A stretch of 64,000 nt of DNA from Chlorella sorokiniana. Its lineage: Eukaryota; Chlorophyta; Trebouxiophyceae; Chlorellales; Chlorellaceae. Made by a program: the position numbers and the translations under genes. This document shows positions 45,356 to 56,066 of this stretch, in pieces. The notes below the pieces were generated by a model. The model saw nothing but the letters and a program-made list of their open reading frames with translations, was not told where the DNA came from and searched no databases. The stretch is taken from positions 248,001 through 312,000 of the forward strand of contig CP084608.1 in the NCBI GenBank assembly GCA_025917655.1. Reading direction: 5' to 3'. Numbering within the stretch: the first letter of the stretch is position 1; the number at the start of each line of letters is the position of its first letter.

Positions 45356-46310
45356 ATGCGTGTGGCTGCCTTCATGATGCTGGCGTTGGTGGCCAGGTGG
45401 GTCGCCGCCTTCCCGTCCTGCCCTTCCAGCTCTGCCAGCCGCTCCTATCCTGCCCCCTCTCGCCCGCTTGCCCGCCTGCCACCGCCTGGCCACCGCCACC
45501 CTCTCCCCTGGTTCTGCCGCCCTCTCGCTTTGCAACCAATACTGAGCATTGCCAATTGCTCTCACACGCCTTTGCTCTCACGCCTGGAATCTCTCACGCC
45601 TTGCTCTCTCACGATGCTGAGCATTGCCCTTTGCCGTCCTCTCCCTCCGGCGAATGCTGTGCAGTTCCGTCTTGCTCGTCCCTGCAAGTGCCGATGGGCA
45701 GCAGGGCGCCAGGCGCAGCCTGCTGGTGAAGCCGGGGAACTGCTGCAAGGTGTGCCAGGACGTCGAGTGCCAGCCCGGCAAGTGAGCAAAGAGTGGCAAG
45801 TGGTCCGCCCGCTGCCCTGAAACAGTGGACACCTCACCACCAACAGCCATGCCGCGGCTGCCTTTCCTTGAGCCTTTCTTCTGCTGCTGTCGAGGGCTGG
45901 TGCATGCACGCACGCCATGCCAGTCCCCGCATGCTTGGTGCCCACAACACCCGTCCCTTACGCATACGTCGTCATATGGTGCGGTCTTGCTTCCCCCTGT
46001 GGCAGTCCTGCTGATGCCTGTTTACAGTGCAGATTGCTGGTGGGCCCAATTCTGCAGGCAGTGTGCAACTTTCAGAAGCAATACACCCAACAACCCCCAG
46101 GGGGAGTGCACCTTTACGTGCAAGCCCCTGGGCAGCAACCTGGCCGGCTGGACGGTCAGCCTGCGCTGCCTGCCGGCAGGGCTGCCCGCTAGCAGTGTTG
46201 CCTGGCCAACAGATCACGCCAGCACCCGTGCTCGCATGCGTCCAGCTTGCTAGTTGCCGTGCTCCGCCAACTCTCTGCTCATGTTTTCCGTGCTTGCAGT
46301 TCTGCCGTTA
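45356..46310 (+). CDS. Small secreted cysteine-rich protein
   Basis: Exon 1 (45356-45396) encodes a short signal peptide, MRVAAFMMLALVA. Exon 2 (45665-45781, from the CAG at 45662-45664) adds SSVLLVPASADGQQGARRSL and KPGNCCKVCQDVECQPGK. Exon 3 starts after TTTACAG at 46021-46027 and gives DCWWAQFCRQCATF then ECTFTCKPLGSNLAGW and SLRCLPAG. About ten Cys in some 80 mature residues, with a CCxxC cluster, point to a disulfide-stabilised extracellular domain that slightly resembles von Willebrand C modules. The last junction is uncertain: a CAG near 46296 could open a final exon ending TTCTGCCGTTAA. Function unknown. Confidence 0.58.
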
Positions 46311-46765
46311 ACTTCATAAAGGCGACAGACAGCAAACCTCAAAGAAGCAGCTTGCCAAGACAGCAGCAGCCTGGGAACTGCACGATACGAAAAGAGCCAA
46401 CCCAAGCCACCTTCCCACAGCTGTGCGTTGTTTGCTTTGCAGAGTCCTGTGTGTGCCTCGCACTGCGCAAAGTAGAGAAGATGCAATGCTCGCACCAACT
46501 TGTAACCATGTAGCGATGGCATCTTAAAGACAGAGTTGCTTCTCTGAGCAGCAGCTGCATGCGGGGCGGGGCCTGGGGAGCAGCACTTTTTCTCGCCGCA
46601 GCGGCAATGTGCAGAGCAGGGGCTTATGCCCATAGCCCGCAGCTTCCCTGGGCATAGCGCCTGGCAGCAGCGGCAGCTATGGTGGCAGCGGCTGTGATGC
46701 TCGCCAGTGCTGCTTGGCGCCACATCAAGGCTGCCTCCAATCGGCAGCGGCGCGCCATAAGCCGT
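46311..46765. other. 3' flanks of convergent genes
   Basis: Between the secreted protein gene (+) and the Tudor-like gene (-). Nothing coding could be supported. Confidence 0.5.
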
Positions 46766-48856
46766 TCAGCCGGTTGCCCTGCCTGCCGCGCTCGCTGCGC
46801 CGCCGCCAAGCAGAGTGACGCAGCCACGCACCCAGACCACCGCGGCCGCCCAGCTGCGCCGCAGCAGCAGCCACCGCAGCTCCTGCCACACCGGCTCCCG
46901 CCGATCGCCATCCGCCAACAGCAGCAGCTTGAAAGACTGCAGCGGTGGCGGCAACAGAGCAACGGCTGTGCAGCACTGCATATTGAGCCCACTCATTGGG
47001 TAGGGCGCCCCCTCCTCCAACTGCGGCCCCACCGCACCAGGGGAATTGAGCAACTCAGGCGGCGTTCCTGCCCTCACCAGCAGTTCTGCCTCGCCGAGAC
47101 CACCCAAGCCCCGCAGCAGATCCAGCGCCTGAAAGGCGGCAGTCAGCCCTGCGGAGCAGGCCACGCTGGGCAGCGGCAGCGCCGCAGCACACACAATGTC
47201 CAGGTGCTGCTGCAGGCCCTCCCAAGAGGTTGGCACAGAGGCCGCATCCACAGCAGTGGTGGTCGGCTGCCACAGACCGCCACCGCTGTGCATCTGCCCG
47301 CCGCCGCCGCGCTCCGCTGGGTCGGCGCTCCGCTGGGGTGGCGGGCGGCGTCGGCTGCTGCATAGCAGCGTTTCCTGGCTGCCGGGCCGGCTGCGGCGGC
47401 CGAGCCTCCAAGACCACTTGCCCACCTGCACAGATCAGTGCTCCGCCTGCTGCTGCAGCTGTCGTCCCCATTCGCCCCGGCTCCTGGACTGAGCCTGGTT
47501 CCGCGGAATTAGGGCAGTCCCCGCTCTCTCCAATCGAAATGCCTGCACCCGAGCAGGCGGCTTGAGGCTCTGGCGCCGCGCAGCCGCCCCGCTCTGAAGC
47601 CGCTGGGGCTGCGGGGGCGCAGGCGCTGGGTGGAGTGGGGTGCACGCAGGGATGCTCTGCCTGCCGCTGCTGAGTTTGTCGCTGCCTAACGCTCAACTGC
47701 TCCGAAGGCTGCGCCTGGCTGGGGGTGGAGGTGGCTGCGGCAGCTGCGCCGAGGGTGCAGCGCCGCTTCGCCTCCGGCTGGGCTGTGGCGGCGGCGGCGG
47801 CGGCAGGGGCGCCAGCGGAGCGCAGCTGTGCTGCCTGCTCTGCGCCCTTGACCCAGGCGTGGGCCGCAGGGGGCAGGCTCACCACGCGGCAGCGCTGCGG
47901 GCTGGCAAACACAAAGCCCCAGCACTGGTCCTCAGCATCCTCCGCCTCCTCCTCCCCGTCTGGCTCATAGCTGCGTGACGGGGGAGGGAAGCAAATGGTG
48001 CCGAGCCCAGGTAAGCACTAAAGATGCATCGTGGCTGGGCCACTGCCTGCTTTCAAGTGCCTGCCACGCGGCGTCCTTGTGGCACGAAAGATGGGAGAGC
48101 GCTCCGCGGCGGGGCTGGCCCTTACCTGAGGAGGCACCAGAAATCAGCTGCATCCCTCCCCTCCAGGTTGAGGTCAGAGCCACGATTGACCTGTGACACG
48201 TGGAGTGAGAGAAGAAGGGGGAAGGGGGTGAGCGAGTGAGAGAGGGGGGAAGGCAGCCAGGGAGTGGGGAGGGACACGAAGCATGGAGTGAGAGAGGTGG
48301 GAAGGCAGCCAGGGAGTGAGAGAGGGGGACGGGAGCCAGCGAGTGACAAAAGGAGGAAGGGAGCCAGGGAAGGGGGTATGTGAAGGCGGAGGGCGAGGGT
48401 GCAGGGTGCGCCGTCGGGAGGTGGGGCGGCGCCGGGAAGGGCAGCAGGCACCCCGGGCCCCAATGCAGCACGGCAGGCCAGCAGGCCGTCCTCCTTGCCT
48501 CGGCAATCGTGGCACGGTACCATCCATCGAACTTTTGTGTCCTGCAGTGCACGTGACAAGACGCAGCGTGCGGTGAAGTGCGACCACCGATGGCGGCAGC
48601 ATGCAAAGAGCAGACAGAGGCTTCCCATGCCGCCATGCCACCTGAAACGACGCTCGACAGTGGTGCCCACAAACAGTTTCGCCTCCTCCACCGTGCTCGG
48701 ACGCAGCTCTGAGAGCATAGCTGCAGGCTTGGTGGTGCTGCCTCCTGGGCGCTGAAGCAGTTCAGGAATCGCAGTCAGCCAGCCCTTCTGAGCAAAGCAC
48801 CTCTCCCCACGCTGGTGGCAAGCGCCTGCTGCCCTGAAGTACACTGGTCCGTCCAA
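46766..48856 (-). CDS. Possible Tudor-like domain protein with long low-complexity region
   Basis: Start Met 48856, or an in-frame Met at 48718. Exon 1 contains STVEEAKLFVGTTVERRF and ends at AG|GTGGCA near 48643. The next exon (from about 48544) restores frame as RTQKFDGWYRATIAEA, so the joined text reads GTTVERRFR-TQKFDGWYRATI, the pattern of a Tudor/Agenet-type small beta barrel. The following exons give VNRGSDLNLEGRDAADFW (near 48190) and SYEPDGEEEAEDAEDQCWGF (near 47970), then a long Ala/Pro/Gln-rich part. The C-terminal frame (about 47430-46766) reads TSWEGLQQHLDIVCAAALPL and ends at 46766. The exon ending IAEA lacks a GT donor; GAG|GCAAGG is a plausible GC donor. A frame change near 47350-47400 is unresolved. 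Chromatin or methyl-mark reading is only an inference. Confidence 0.5.
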
Positions 48857-49037
48857 GCAGGGTGGCGGCAGCCTTGGAGGCTCCAGCCAACGTAATGAGG
48901 CGCTTCTGTGCCTAAATAATAGCTGCCAGCGAAAAACGAAGCTCGCAGTAATCTGCTGCGGCAGCTCTACCCCCAGACCAAGCTCAACCTTACCTTCTGA
49001 ACGAGGGCATTCCCAGTGGCATGAGCTGTTGATGGGC

Positions 49038-49472
49038 CTAGCAAGCCTTGGAACAGTGGTTGCACACTTTCAAAGGATGGAGTTCTTGATGGTTGGCCAA
49101 GAGGCCAAGAGGCCAAACGTCGAGAACTCCTTCCTTCTGAAAGTGTGCAACCACTGTTCCAAGGTACGCCAGCGTCAGCCTGCGTGGCGCAGGAGGCGCA
49201 GCAGCTGCCCCGCCTCTGTGCCCTGGCCAGCCGCCGACACTGCCAGGCCCCCACCCTTCCAAACCTCCACCTGACTGGTGCCTGTTGCCCCCTCCCCCTT
49301 GTTGATGATTCAGGTGTGAAACCGCAGTCAGGATGTTCTTGGCGGCTGCGGCGCTGCGGCGCTCCGCCGGCCAGCGGGCTGAGCATGCGCCCGAGGGCCG
49401 CTCCTTGCCATCCACCAGGCAGTTGAGCAGCGTCAGGATGTTCTTGGCGGCATTGACGTCGCGGTTCCACAC
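49038..49472 (-). pseudogene. Antisense copy of the same TnpB/Fanzor-like terminus
   Basis: Minus-strand open frame beginning VWNRDVNAAKNILTLLNCLV (from about 49474) and keeping the catalytic-type Asp. It continues into a second, broken AAKNIL piece (near 49340) and ends, after unrelated sequence, with LKVCNHCSK (near 49050). The order is the reverse of a working gene: the zinc-ribbon half follows the NRD half, so this strand cannot encode a normal C-terminus. It is best read as inverted duplicated debris lying inside the intron of the + strand copy. Confidence 0.7.
49046..49164. repeat. Inverted repeat 1 (about 54-bp arms)
   Basis: Left arm begins CCTTGGAACAGTGGTTGCAC at 49046. The right arm is its reverse complement ending CCAAGG at 49164. 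The outer 26 bp match perfectly; the inner part has one gap and a few mismatches, with a loop of about 10 nt (GGCCAAGAGG repeats). Both arms encode KVCNHCSK on their own strand. Confidence 0.92.
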
Positions 49473-49593
49473 CTGAAGAAAGAAAGAATCGCACGTATTT
49501 CTTTCTTTCTTTCAGGTGTGCAACCGCAACGTCAATGCCGCCAAGAACATCCTGACGCTGCTCAACTGCCTGGTGGATGGCAAGGAGCGGCCC
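49395..49593. repeat. Inverted repeat 2: near-perfect palindrome of about 200 bp
   Basis: Arms 49395-49477 and 49511-49593 are reverse complements with two mismatches over 83 bp. The spacer is itself a partial palindrome (AGAAAGAAAGAA ... TTTCTTTCTTTC), leaving a loop of about 9 nt. Each arm carries the splice acceptor and the NR(D/N)VNAAKNIL exon on its own strand. The two mismatches change VWNRD (left) to VCNRN (right). Confidence 0.93.
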
Positions 49594-49749
49594 TTCGCGC
49601 TGCGGCACCCCGCCGGCCAGCAGGAGCATGCGCCCGAGGTCGCCAAGCCGGAGGCGGCCGCGGAGGGGCTGCTGGAAGAGGAAGCCGAGGAGCAGGGCGC
49701 GGCGGCAGGGCAGCAGCAGCAACAACAGCAACAGCGGGCGGTTGCGTAG

Positions 49750-50009
49750 GGCGCGGCGGGGACGGTGCGCCAGCAGCAGCGTGGCCAGCACCACACCAAC
49801 TAAGGGAGCGGCGGACTGGCCGACAGCAGTCCAGACCGCCCCTATCCATGTGGAAGGGAGGGGACTCCATCATGTATGTTGTTTGAGACGTGTGATGAGC
49901 CTAGCAACAACAAGCTATCTCAGCAAGAGTCTGATTCCAACCCGCCACTAAGCAGCGCCATTGCGTGTTTTGTGGGGGTGCGCCTGAATGCAATCCAACT
50001 TCAGTAATT
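49750..50009. other. Short 3' intergenic
   Basis: Between the stop of the nuclease remnant and the stop of SART1. No gene seen. Confidence 0.5.
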
Positions 50010-53000
50010 TTACCCACGCAACACTGGCTGCGGGGCAACAGCAGGCATTGTGTCAGCGTCTCCCAGCTCAGCGCCTGGCCGACTTGGGCGGCGGCGGCGC
50101 ATGCTCTCGTTGCCCTTCCGCTTGATGCCCAGCATGGCCTCCACCTGCGGTCAAGAGGAGGCAGAGGCAAGCGCAGGAAGGTAGGCACTCAATTTGAGGC
50201 AGTACAGGGCACGCGGCGGCGACGGCGGACGACACATGGCAGGCACCCTTTTGGCACAGCAGCAAAATGGGCAGCTGCACTGCAGCTCGCTACCCACGCC
50301 AAAACAGCTGTAATGGCAGGGACGGAGCGCAGGCGCGGCCGCGGCAAGGCAAGGGAGGCAGGCGGGAGCGCAGAGCCGCCGCTTCTGGAGCAGGCCGGCC
50401 CTGTGGGGTGTCCCTACCTTGGCGTTGCCCGTAAGCGGCTCCTTGCCCGGCAGGCTGGAGAGCACGGGGTGGGGGCGGTGAGCTGCTCTGCACGGTCCAC
50501 GGTGGCATAGCCTGCGGGCGGAGGAAACCGAGGGGTGGGGGCGAGGGCATGTGCGTGGGCTCAGCAGAGCGGCAAGCAGACCAAGAGGGCGGGAGTTGAA
50601 GCCAGCAGAAGTGGATTGGAGGAGGACAAGGAACCGTGAACAGCCCTCGCATCGGCCGGCCTGCGCTAGACCAGCCAGGCTCCAACAGAGCCCCGCAGAA
50701 ACCACAAGCGCGCAGGCGTCTCCCGCACCTGAAGCCGCGTCGCGGGACTGCCCGGCTTGATCGTCCCGCTCAGCACCACGTAGGGCGCCGCCGCCTGCTT
50801 CTGCACCGCCTTCATCTGCGCCAGCGAGGCGCCGCCGGACGTGGCCCCAACCTCCGAGGCCAGCTTCTTCTTGGCCACCTCCTCCGCCGCCTTCTTGGCG
50901 CGCCGCTCCCTCGTGTTCTTGGAGGGCTGGATGCCGTGGAACCTTTTTGGGTTGTTGTTGAGGGGGAAGCGGGGGGGGCCATGGCGGTGGTCAGGAAGAG
51001 CTTTGGGGCCAGAGATGCACGGGCAGCAACCGAAGGGCAGCGGCCAATGCAAAGTCCCACGCGCCCCCAAAGAAAAAAAGTAATACGGCGAGCGGGCAGC
51101 CCCGCGCAGGCAGGCCCCGCCCGCCCTCACCGGTAGCACAGCTGGCGGAAGGCCTCCTTGGGCGTCAGCACGCGTCCGTACTCGTCCTTTCGGGTCAGCG
51201 CCACCTCCACGTCCAGGGCCACCTGGTCCTCCTGCCGCCCCCGTGTACACCTCATCCAGGCCCTGGGTGGAAAGAAGGGGGAAGGAAGGCACGGCGCGCA
51301 AAGCACGTGAGAAGCGCGATCGGTGGAGGGGCACGTCGACAAATCTCGGCCCCGCGTCGAGGCCAGGGGGCGGGCAGCGCGGCCCAGGAGGCGCAGGCCG
51401 CGACGGGCAGGAGGGAGACGATTTCACGGGAAGCTCGGGCTTGCGGGGTGTGCCGCGTGCGAACAAGCAGCAGGCCCGCCCCACCCCACCTGGATGTTGA
51501 CTTTCTTCGAGTCGTTGGTGCGCCCGACCACTCCACCGGCGCGTCCAGATCGCCGCGGTCCTTGAGGAAGGCCAGAGCGCCCGCCAGGCCTGGAGAGAGG
51601 GGGATGAGGGAGGGGCGCATGTTCGTTGCTACCGTGTTTGTTGCTTCAAGTGTGGGACTGGGGCGGGTTCGGAAAAGGGGAATGGGGTAGGGGGAGAAGG
51701 GGGGCCCTGGGGAGGATGGGGCGGGGGTGGGGGGATGCGCACGCACGCAGCACCAGACAGGGGCCAAAAGCAGCTGGGGGTGAGGCTCAGACCCTTCAGG
51801 CCAAGGGCGGGCTGGTTGGGCTGGCGCGGCCCCGTCCCTGCGCCCTGCCATGAGCCTGCCGCTGGCCCGCATGCGGCGGACAGTGAGGCGAGCGAGTGAG
51901 CAGCGGTGGGCACACACCTGAGCCGATGGTCTTCTCCCGGGTGATGCTCTCGTCCTCCTCCTTCACCTTGGCCCCCTCCCCCTCCCGCCTCCGCCTGCTG
52001 CCTCCGCTCCGGCTGCGCCTGCTTCGCCCGCAGCTTCTGCTTCATCTCCGCCGCCGTCGTCTCAGCTCCAGCGGGCACCCACCCGGCCCACAAGCTGTCT
52101 GCGCCTGCAGGGGGCAGAACAAAGATGGCGCACAAGTGGGAGGTCAGGAGCAGCGGGCAACAGGCAGGGCGGTGCCTGGCGGCGCAGGCTGCCTTGAGGG
52201 ACGAGCGTGGGCTCAGCGGCAGCGTGGAGCGTGGACTCGGGCGGCCCAAGCTTGGGCAGCGAGCGGATCCAGTCTGACCAGCCGTGTGCAGGGCCCCAGG
52301 CTCACCTTTCCCTTCCGCCTCCTGCTCCGTCTCCATCGGCGCTTCGCCCAGCCCGTAGTTGTCCTCCTCCTCCGCGCCGCCCTCCTCCTGCTTCACCGCC
52401 GCAGGGCCCTGGCTCTCGTCAGGCTGCTGCCCGCCGCCGGGCGCGTCTGCAGCCGCAGCTGCCGGCTCCTCTTTGATCTGGATGGTGCGCGCGAACTCGG
52501 CGACGTTTGTGAAGACCAGGCCTGGAGGGGGAGGAGGCAGAGACAGGTGAAGGGAGCAGGTTGTGGGGGAGGGGGAGGGCGGGGGAGCAAAACGCAGCTG
52601 CCGGGCAGCTACTGCAGCCCTTGCCCCGCTCAGTCACACGCAGCTGCATGCAGCAGCAGCCCGATGCAGGCGCTGGCTGGAAAAGAAGCCGCAGCGGCGG
52701 CACGCACCGCTGTCCGCCGGGCGCCGCCCCGCGCGGCCGCCGCCTTCTGCGCCTGCTCCCGCCGCTTGATCAGCCCGGCCGCAAGGCTCTCCGGCCCCTT
52801 TGGCTCGCCTTCCTGCTTGACAGCGTTCTTCTGTGCCAGCTGCCGCGCCTGAAAGGGAGGAGGAACCGGGTTCGGGGTGTGTGAGGGCAGGCTGCCCACT
52901 GCACAGCGTCCCCAGCTGGCAGCCTGCAAGCCCTGCGCTCCCTGGCAAGCCTGCCACGGGCCCCCAGATACAAGTGCACGCAGCACAGCACAACACAGCA

Positions 53001-56000
53001 CAGTATGGACAACACCATGTCACGAAAATCTAAGCTCCCTGTTCTTCCCAAACAACACCAGCGTACCCCGCCCTCTCAACAAACACACACACACACAAAC
53101 ACATTTCTTGAAAACCCACTTGCTCAGCGACTGGTAGAGGTCCTCGTCTTCGTCCAGCCCGCCTTCATCCTCCGCCGACGCCGCCTCGGGCCGCAGCGCC
53201 AGCGACGCATAGTTGGCCTTGTTCAGCGCATGCTCATACCTGCGAGAAGAAGGAGGGAGAGGGGAGTGAGCGTGCCAATAAGAAGTCAGGCAGGGATGGG
53301 GGAGGGGCGAGCGCGAGCAGGCCGGTGCAGCGCGCGTGCTGCCCCGAGCGACAGGCGCAGGAGCAAGCGGGGGCAGCGGCTGCCGCACCTCGCGCGCTTC
53401 TCGGCGGCTGCGGCTGCGGCGGCGGCCTCTCGCTCCTTGGCGCGCTGCTCCCGCGATGCGCGGCTGCCCAGGTCGCTGCCTCCTGCAGCAGAAATGCTTT
53501 GGCAGTGGTCACGAGAGTGGTCAAGGGGCAGGTGGGCAACGCCCTCAGCTAGCCGTAGTGCTGCAGATGCCGCAAGGCCCATGGGATGCGGGCGGGCACA
53601 TGCACGCGCAACGCAGAGAAAGTCATCAGTCGGGCGCGAGGGCAGCGAGGGCAACACGAACGGGGTGAGGATGGGACACAGGCGCTGCCGAGGCGCACCC
53701 CTGGCAGCCGCCTCGGCTTCCAGCGCCGCCAGCTCCTCCTCCGTCAGCGCTTTCTTCTTCAGCCGCCGCTCCTTCTTCTTCTTTGGCTTCTGGAACTGCA
53801 GCGGGGGAGAGGGAGGGGGTGGGAGGTGGATGGGTGGGTGGGTGGGTGAGGGGGCCAGGCGTGAGGAAGCAACCGGGTGGACGTGAACAGAGAGTTGGGG
53901 GCCCATAGCCTTTGGCAGAACCTCAAAGCCCCATTGGTTGCAAGCGGAAACAAGCAAGCCATCAGCCGTGTTGGCAGCACGATTGCATACCTTGGCCATC
54001 TCTTCAGCCGTGTAGTAGTCGGCTGCCTGCTGCTGCACCGCCACGCTGGCGTCCTCGGCGGCGGCGGCGCGCCGCCCGGCGCCCGCCGCCAGACGTGCTC
54101 GGATCTCTTCCTGCCGCTTCTGCCGTGCCGCCTCAATCGCGCCAGCCTCGTCAAGCTGCAGCGGCAGAGCAGCACGAAACCGGGGCAGACTGTTGCAGAT
54201 ACAGCTGGGCAAGGCGTCAAAGAGTACGTGCGACTGCGCGGCCCCAAACCACAGTCCTACCAGCCACGCATGGCCCAACCCCAAGGCCACTACACAAAGC
54301 CCCTAAACTGTCTTCGCAATTCCGCTGTAGCCCCATCCGCCCTCCCGGACACACCGCCGTACGCCCTGCCCCCACCCCCAGAAAAAAACAACTACAAATT
54401 GACCTTCGCCATAACTTCGCACTCACCTGCATGCTCTGCTCCTCCTCTTCGTCATACTTGTCCAGCAGCCCCCTCCGCTTGCCGTCCTCCTCCCACAGCG
54501 GCTTGGCCTGCTTGCCGGCCGCGCGCCGCGCCTTGGCCCGCTCTTTGTCCTCGCGCTGCATTGGTGAGGAAGGGGCAGGGAGAGGGAGGGGTGGTGGAAG
54601 GGGTTGCGGAGGCCGGTGTGGGTTTGCATGGGTGGGTAAGGGATGCGGGGGGCCAGGGAGCGGCGCTGACGGCTCATCACAGGAACGGGCCATGCTCCCC
54701 CTCAGTGCCCCCCTCCCCCTCGGGCGCAGCAGCACCCGCACATGCACGTCGTGCTTTCGTGGGTGCGGTGGCAGCAACGCACCGCCAGAATATTCTCCAG
54801 TACCACGTCCTGGTCGTCCTCAACCAGGTTGCCCTTCTCGTCCAGGATTCCCTTGTCCTCTGCAGTAATGGAGGGGCCGGGACAGCAGCAGTACACAAAA
54901 CTCGATACAGTTGACAGCAAGAAGGAAGTAGGACAGACAGGCAGGCAGGGAAAAGTAAGTACACAGGGCGCATAGGCAGCAGGAGAGTTGCCAATGCTGC
55001 TGGCAGAGCACGCATCGCGGCGAGCCTGGTGTTGGCCTCGGGCCCCGGCTCCAGCGGCGGCGGGCGCGCCCAGCCGTGCAGGGTGGCGTGCCAGCGGCGA
55101 CAAGCGCGACAAAGAGCACCCACCGAGCGTCAGGATCATGGTTTCGCCCTCCTCCAGCTCCTCTGCTGTGTGCTTGACCTTGGCTCCTGCCAGCTCAGCG
55201 GCGCTGGGCATGCCCTCCTCATCGTCCTCATCCTCGTCCTCCGCCTCCGCCTGCCGCCGCAGCTCCTCTGCGCGACGGCGCCGCTCGGCGGCCGCCTCGG
55301 CGCGGCGCCGCTCCTCCGCCGCACGGCTGCGCTTGACCCAGGCCATGACGTCATCCACGTCCTCGCCAGCCTCACCCAGCTTCTTCTGCCGGTCCAGCGC
55401 GTCCTGCTGCTGCCGCCGCTCGCGAGACCTACGAGGTGCCGGGGAAGCAGGGGAGAAGGCGTGGGTGGAGAGCCCCTGCGCTTGGCTGCTGTTGGAAAGG
55501 GCCTGTGGAGCGCGAGTGCGCGGCGTGCAGCGAGTGGCCAGCCAAGCGCGACGTGTAGACCAGCACCGCCGCGCAGGGCTGACGTAACACAGGCAGCCGC
55601 AGCAGCGCAGCGCATGCTGGATCAGCAGGGCTGAATTGCTGGCTGCATGAAGGCTGAAGGGCTGCAGGCAGGAGGCAGGCCCAGCCACAATGGGTCGGCT
55701 TACTGTTTTATGCGGTCGGCCAGGTCTGCTGCCTTGGCCACCTTCTCTGCTTCCTCCTTGGCTGCCAGCTCCTCCTTGCTGGGCCCCTTGGGCTCCTCCG
55801 CCTCCATCTTAAGAGGCTTCAGACCCAGCGCAATGCGCATCCTGCAAGGGGAGGCAAGCAACGCAAGTGACGGCCGTCGCAGGGTGGGGCGGCAGTGGCG
55901 GTGGCGGTGTAAGTGCGCCGCTTCCAGGGCCGTTGGTGATGGCGTTCCAAATTCGTTGCTCTTCTCATTGCACATAAGATAACATTTCAGCTCACTTGTT

Positions 56001-56066
56001 CGTCTCCTCAATGGACATGGCCACCTCCCCGCCGGCCGCGCCATCGCCCTCGCCACGCCCGCTCAT
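50010..56066 (-). CDS. SART1: SART1/SNU66 U4/U6.U5 tri-snRNP protein
   Basis: Nuclear pre-mRNA splicing factor needed to recruit the tri-snRNP to the prespliceosome (Arabidopsis DOT2/MDF, yeast Snu66). Start ATG 56066 (MSGRGEGDGAAGGEVAMSIE). Conserved blocks in order: MRIALGLKPLKMEAEEPKGP, VDDVMAWVKRSRAAEERRRA, LAGAKVKHTAEELEEGETMI, KGILDEKGNLVEDDQDVVLE, LLDKYDEEEEQSMQ, EEIRARLAAGAGRRA, FQKPKKKKERRLKKKALTEE, YEHALNKANYASLAL, GLVFTNVAEFARTIQIKEEP, LAGALAFLKDRGDLDAPVEW, TRKDEYGRVLTPKEAFRQLC, FHGIQPSKNTRERRAKKAAE and, in the last exon, KVEAMLGIKRKGNESMRRRR before TAA at 50010-50012. About 15 exons. Frame slips of one base at about 51240, 51522 and 51970-52010 each sit in a G/C run and break an otherwise conserved block. 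Family and completeness are clear. Confidence 0.94.

Larger units (their letters stand above)
49029..49749 (+). pseudogene. 3' remnant of a TnpB/Fanzor-type (IS605 OrfB-like) nuclease gene
   Basis: On the + strand an exon ending SFLLKVCNHCSK (to 49163) meets a GT donor. The matching acceptor (CTTTCAG, 49509-49515) opens an exon 49516-49749 reading VCNRNVNAAKNILTLLNCLV, then an acidic, Gln-rich tail to the stop at 49747-49749. CxxC followed closely by NRDxNAAxNI is the hallmark end of IS200/IS605 OrfB, TnpB and eukaryotic Fanzor proteins: second half of the zinc ribbon plus the last RuvC aspartate. Here that Asp is Asn (GCAACG... reads R-N-V), while the antisense copy keeps NRD. Nothing upstream in the window encodes the guide-binding or earlier RuvC parts, so this is a fragment. 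Fanzor versus bacterial-type TnpB cannot be told from this piece. Confidence 0.7.

Noticed and set aside
49395-49593. Terminal inverted repeats of a classical DNA transposon
   Set aside because: The arms are nearly adjacent and encode the end of a gene, with no body between them and no target-site duplication that I can see. A foldback of gene fragments fits better.
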